The translations under genes and the position numbers were made by a program. DNA of 64,000 nt from Nitrososphaerota archaeon (GTDB lineage: Archaea > Thermoproteota > Nitrososphaeria > Nitrososphaerales > CADDZS01), in NCBI GenBank assembly GCA_021325255.1, contig JAJPHP010000081.1, forward strand, positions 62,001 through 126,000, written 5' to 3'. Below the pieces are notes generated by a model. The model was not told where the DNA came from. It saw only the letters and a program-made list of their open reading frames with translations, and ran no database searches. Positions 62,111 to 64,000 of this stretch are shown here, one piece after another; position 1 is the first letter of the stretch; every line of letters begins with the position of its first letter.

Positions 62111-63573
62111 TTTTTCTTTCCTGCGGCGATTTCCTTTGCAATCGAGGTCGTTGCGACCAGGAACCTTGTCACGTCAGCTTGCGAATGCTCGGTTGAGATC
62201 GCGCCGATGTGCCCCGGAATGAAGTAGATCCCATAGCGCGAAATCATGCTAAAGTAGTAGCGCGACTCGAGCTCCCTGTTTGACGCATTGACGTCCCTAG
62301 GACCTACAATGTCCTCCTGGCCATCGGAGAGAAAGTGAGTAACAAACAGCGACCCGAGGCCGGTCGTCTTTGTCCTAATTCCGAACTCGCCGAACGTTTC
62401 GTCAACAGATTCCCTGATTTCATCACCGAGTGAGCTTATCTGAGGGTAAAGTGTGCTCTTGTTCTTGATCAAATGCTTCAGTGTCGCAATCCCTGCGTTC
62501 ATGCAAAGTGCGTTCTCAGAAAATGTCCCTCCGCCAATCCAGCAGCGCTCCGCCTTGGATTTGCCGGTAGTGTCTGCAAGCGAGAGAATCTCCTTCCTCC
62601 CTGCTACCGCCGAGACAGGCAGGCCCCCGCCCAGTATCTTTCCAAGAGTGCAAAGGTCAGGGGTTATTCCGTAGTGTTCCTGCGCCCCTCCGAGCGAGAG
62701 CCTGAAACCGGTGATTATTTCGTCGAGGATGAGAGGGCACCCCAGTCTTGTGCACTCCTCTCTAAGGAACTTTAGGTACTCCTTGTTCGCAGCAAGCACT
62801 CCGCCCGCCCCCATGACCGGCTCTACGATTACTCCGGCCAGTTGGTCAGCGCACTCTGCGAGTACTGCTCGCGTCGCCTCGATATCGTTGAACTCTGCGA
62901 GCCTTGCGTACTTTTCCTCTTCAGGAATCAAACCCGAGCTCTCTGGAACGTTGTAAGGAGCGCTTACACCTACAGTAAGAGCCGAGTTGTAACCATGCCA
63001 GCCACCTGTCATCTTTACGATGATTTTCTTCCTCGTAAAGGATCTGGCAAGCCTTACGGCGTACATCGTTGCCTCGGCACCTGTCGTGCAGAACCTAATC
63101 GACTCTGCGCACGGAACTGTCTTGTTCACGAGCTGTGCTAGTTCGTACGCGAACTTGTTGGGGGAGCCGAAGAGCAGCCCATTCCCAGCCTGCTTTTCTA
63201 TTGCGTCTACCACCGGCCTCGGCGAGTGGCCGAGTATCAGGGAAGTGTGCCCCATCCAGTAATCGGTGTATCTGTTTCCGTCAATGTCCCAGATGTACTT
63301 GCCCCTCGCCCTCTTTGCGTAGAAGGGGTAGGGTTCGAAGGAGCGCGCGTTGTGGCTGTGCCCGCCGGGCATTATCCTCTTCGCGTCCGAGAAGGTCTCC
63401 CTCGACTTTCTCGTCTTCCTCCTGTACTCGTTCTGCGCTTTTCTTAGCCAAGCGATTTCATCGACGCCGGTCTTTGTTTCCTGGGTTTCCATCTGAAGAT
63501 TTACTTCCCCTTTTGCTCCTTGTACAATCGCGACTCTCTTTCTGTTTTCCTCAACTAATCCGCTTTTTACCAC
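62107..63573 (-). CDS. GSA-type class III aminotransferase
   Basis: This PLP enzyme is related to glutamate-1-semialdehyde 2,1-aminomutase. The 488-residue product has TTGAEATMYAVRLAR at 163-177 (phosphate binding), EPVMGAGGVL, the PLP Asp in LILDEIITGFR (D284), and the Schiff-base Lys in TLGKILGGGLPVSA (K312). The N-terminus is about 55 residues longer than heme-pathway HemL. The operon with an ADP-forming acyl-CoA synthetase, and not with heme genes, argues for a catabolic transaminase (omega-amino acid or similar). Possible starts lie before residue 28 as well as at 63573. Confidence 0.82.
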   Translation of the reverse strand: MVKSGLVEENRKRVAIVQGAKGEVNLQMETQETKTGVDEIAWLRKAQNEYRRKTRKSRETFSDAKRIMPGGHSHNARSFEPYPFYAKRARGKYIWDIDGNRYTDYWMGHTSLILGHSPRPVVDAIEKQAGNGLLFGSPNKFAYELAQLVNKTVPCAESIRFCTTGAEATMYAVRLARSFTRKKIIVKMTGGWHGYNSALTVGVSAPYNVPESSGLIPEEEKYARLAEFNDIEATRAVLAECADQLAGVIVEPVMGAGGVLAANKEYLKFLREECTRLGCPLILDEIITGFRLSLGGAQEHYGITPDLCTLGKILGGGLPVSAVAGRKEILSLADTTGKSKAERCWIGGGTFSENALCMNAGIATLKHLIKNKSTLYPQISSLGDEIRESVDETFGEFGIRTKTTGLGSLFVTHFLSDGQEDIVGPRDVNASNRELESRYYFSMISRYGIYFIPGHIGAISTEHSQADVTRFLVATTSIAKEIAAGKKK

Positions 63574-63702
63574 TTTGCACGTAGCTTCGTTTCTTGATTG
63601 GAAGTTGCGGCTTTCATTCAGAGCATCGACGGTCGTATCATTTCCTTCGGCATTGCGAACGCAGAGAGTTGTCTTTCTCCTCTCTTGCGACAGGCATTCA
63701 CC

Positions 63703-64000
63703 TTACACCTTTCTTCGAGTGAACTTGGTCTTGTCAGCGGTAATCTGGATTGACTTTACAAATGATATCGGCTGCCCCGAGTACTCGCTTCCCGGGACAA
63801 CAAAAGCCGAGACGAGAGCACAGAGCTCGAAATCTGCATCCTTTGTGTTTCCCCTGAACCTGGAATGGTACTGGTTCGGTTGTGGGCGCATCACCGAAGC
63901 GGGCTCGAAAGCAACGTGGACGAACTTGTCCCGCTTTTCAAACCATCTTGCAATGTCCGCCGAAGTGTCTGTTCCAACACTATCGGGTGAAAACTTTCTA
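63703..64000 (-). CDS. Partial gene at right edge, unknown
   Basis: The frame is open from the window edge to a TAA at 63703-63705, so the N-terminus is missing. The visible 98 residues look soluble and globular (SADIARWFEKRDKFVHVAFE, then FELCALVSAFVVPG and a basic end KTKFTRRKV). I do not recognise it. The internal GTG/ATG at 63891-63894 is not the true start, because the coding pattern continues upstream of it. Confidence 0.45.
   Translation of the reverse strand, partial: RKFSPDSVGTDTSADIARWFEKRDKFVHVAFEPASVMRPQPNQYHSRFRGNTKDADFELCALVSAFVVPGSEYSGQPISFVKSIQITADKTKFTRRKV

Overview
The window looks like a piece of an archaeal chromosome, most likely from the Thaumarchaeota/Nitrososphaeria side of the tree. 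The evidence is a dolichyl-phosphate GlcNAc-1-P transferase of archaeal type, an archaeosortase with VPEFP-tailed substrates, several ArnR1-like winged-helix proteins, a NitrOD5-like output domain (a family I recall from Nitrosopumilus relatives), many GTG/TTG starts, and TATA boxes placed for leaderless or near-leaderless transcripts. I saw no ammonia-oxidation genes. The right end encodes catabolism (formiminotransferase-cyclodeaminase, NCS1 permease, ADP-forming acyl-CoA synthetase, GSA-type aminotransferase), which would fit a heterotrophic lineage such as group I.1c. That placement is inference. I found no rRNA, tRNA, CRISPR array or insertion sequence.

Region 1 (1-20.5 kb) is loosely packed and gene-poor: MscL, a CPA2 antiporter, a UbiA prenyltransferase, a histidine kinase, two winged-helix regulators, zinc-ribbon proteins, a Thr-rich anchored protein, a V4R-like protein, and many short or broken genes. 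Several real genes here are under 60 codons. These include two of three members of a tiny C2H2 zinc-finger family (9531, 20194, 33189), a C4 microprotein (17844) and a 49-aa ORF (12768). A NitrOD5-like gene has a decayed twin beside it, and a LEA14-like gene is split by one base.

Region 2 (20.6-51.9 kb) is a surface-glycan and cell-surface protein locus. A minus-strand operon (27556 to 20634) encodes a sugar nucleotidyltransferase, a GlcNAc-1-P transferase, a DUF354 glycosyltransferase-like protein fused to a winged helix, and two UDP-sugar dehydrogenases. Next come a GT4 enzyme, an archaeosortase (29440), two Ser/Thr-rich substrates ending in a VPEFP-helix-Arg signal (30676, 34180), a NodB-type deacetylase, a secreted protein, an epimerase, three more GT4 enzymes, a phosphodiesterase/phosphatase-fold enzyme with a small RHH partner, and two GT2 enzymes. 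Embedded among them is a tightly coupled four-gene cluster of unknown membrane proteins (49372 to 44357). One of these combines an exosortase-like membrane part, a zinc ribbon, an ectodomain and a winged helix. The simplest reading is that the locus makes lipid-linked glycan, decorates Thr-rich surface proteins and anchors or processes them by sortase-like cleavage.

Region 3 (52-64 kb) holds a strong double hairpin, an RHH-like protein, FtcD, an EF-Tu-like protein with a degenerate GTPase domain, an IscA-type protein with a Cys/Gly tail, a DapB-fold dehydrogenase, an NCS1 permease, and a coupled aminotransferase/acyl-CoA synthetase pair. A gene cut by the right edge ends the window.

Three apparent frameshifts sit at short homopolymers (CCCC at 5825, GGGG at 18979, a run of five A near 51886 on the minus strand). 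They may be assembly errors and should be checked before calling these genes dead.
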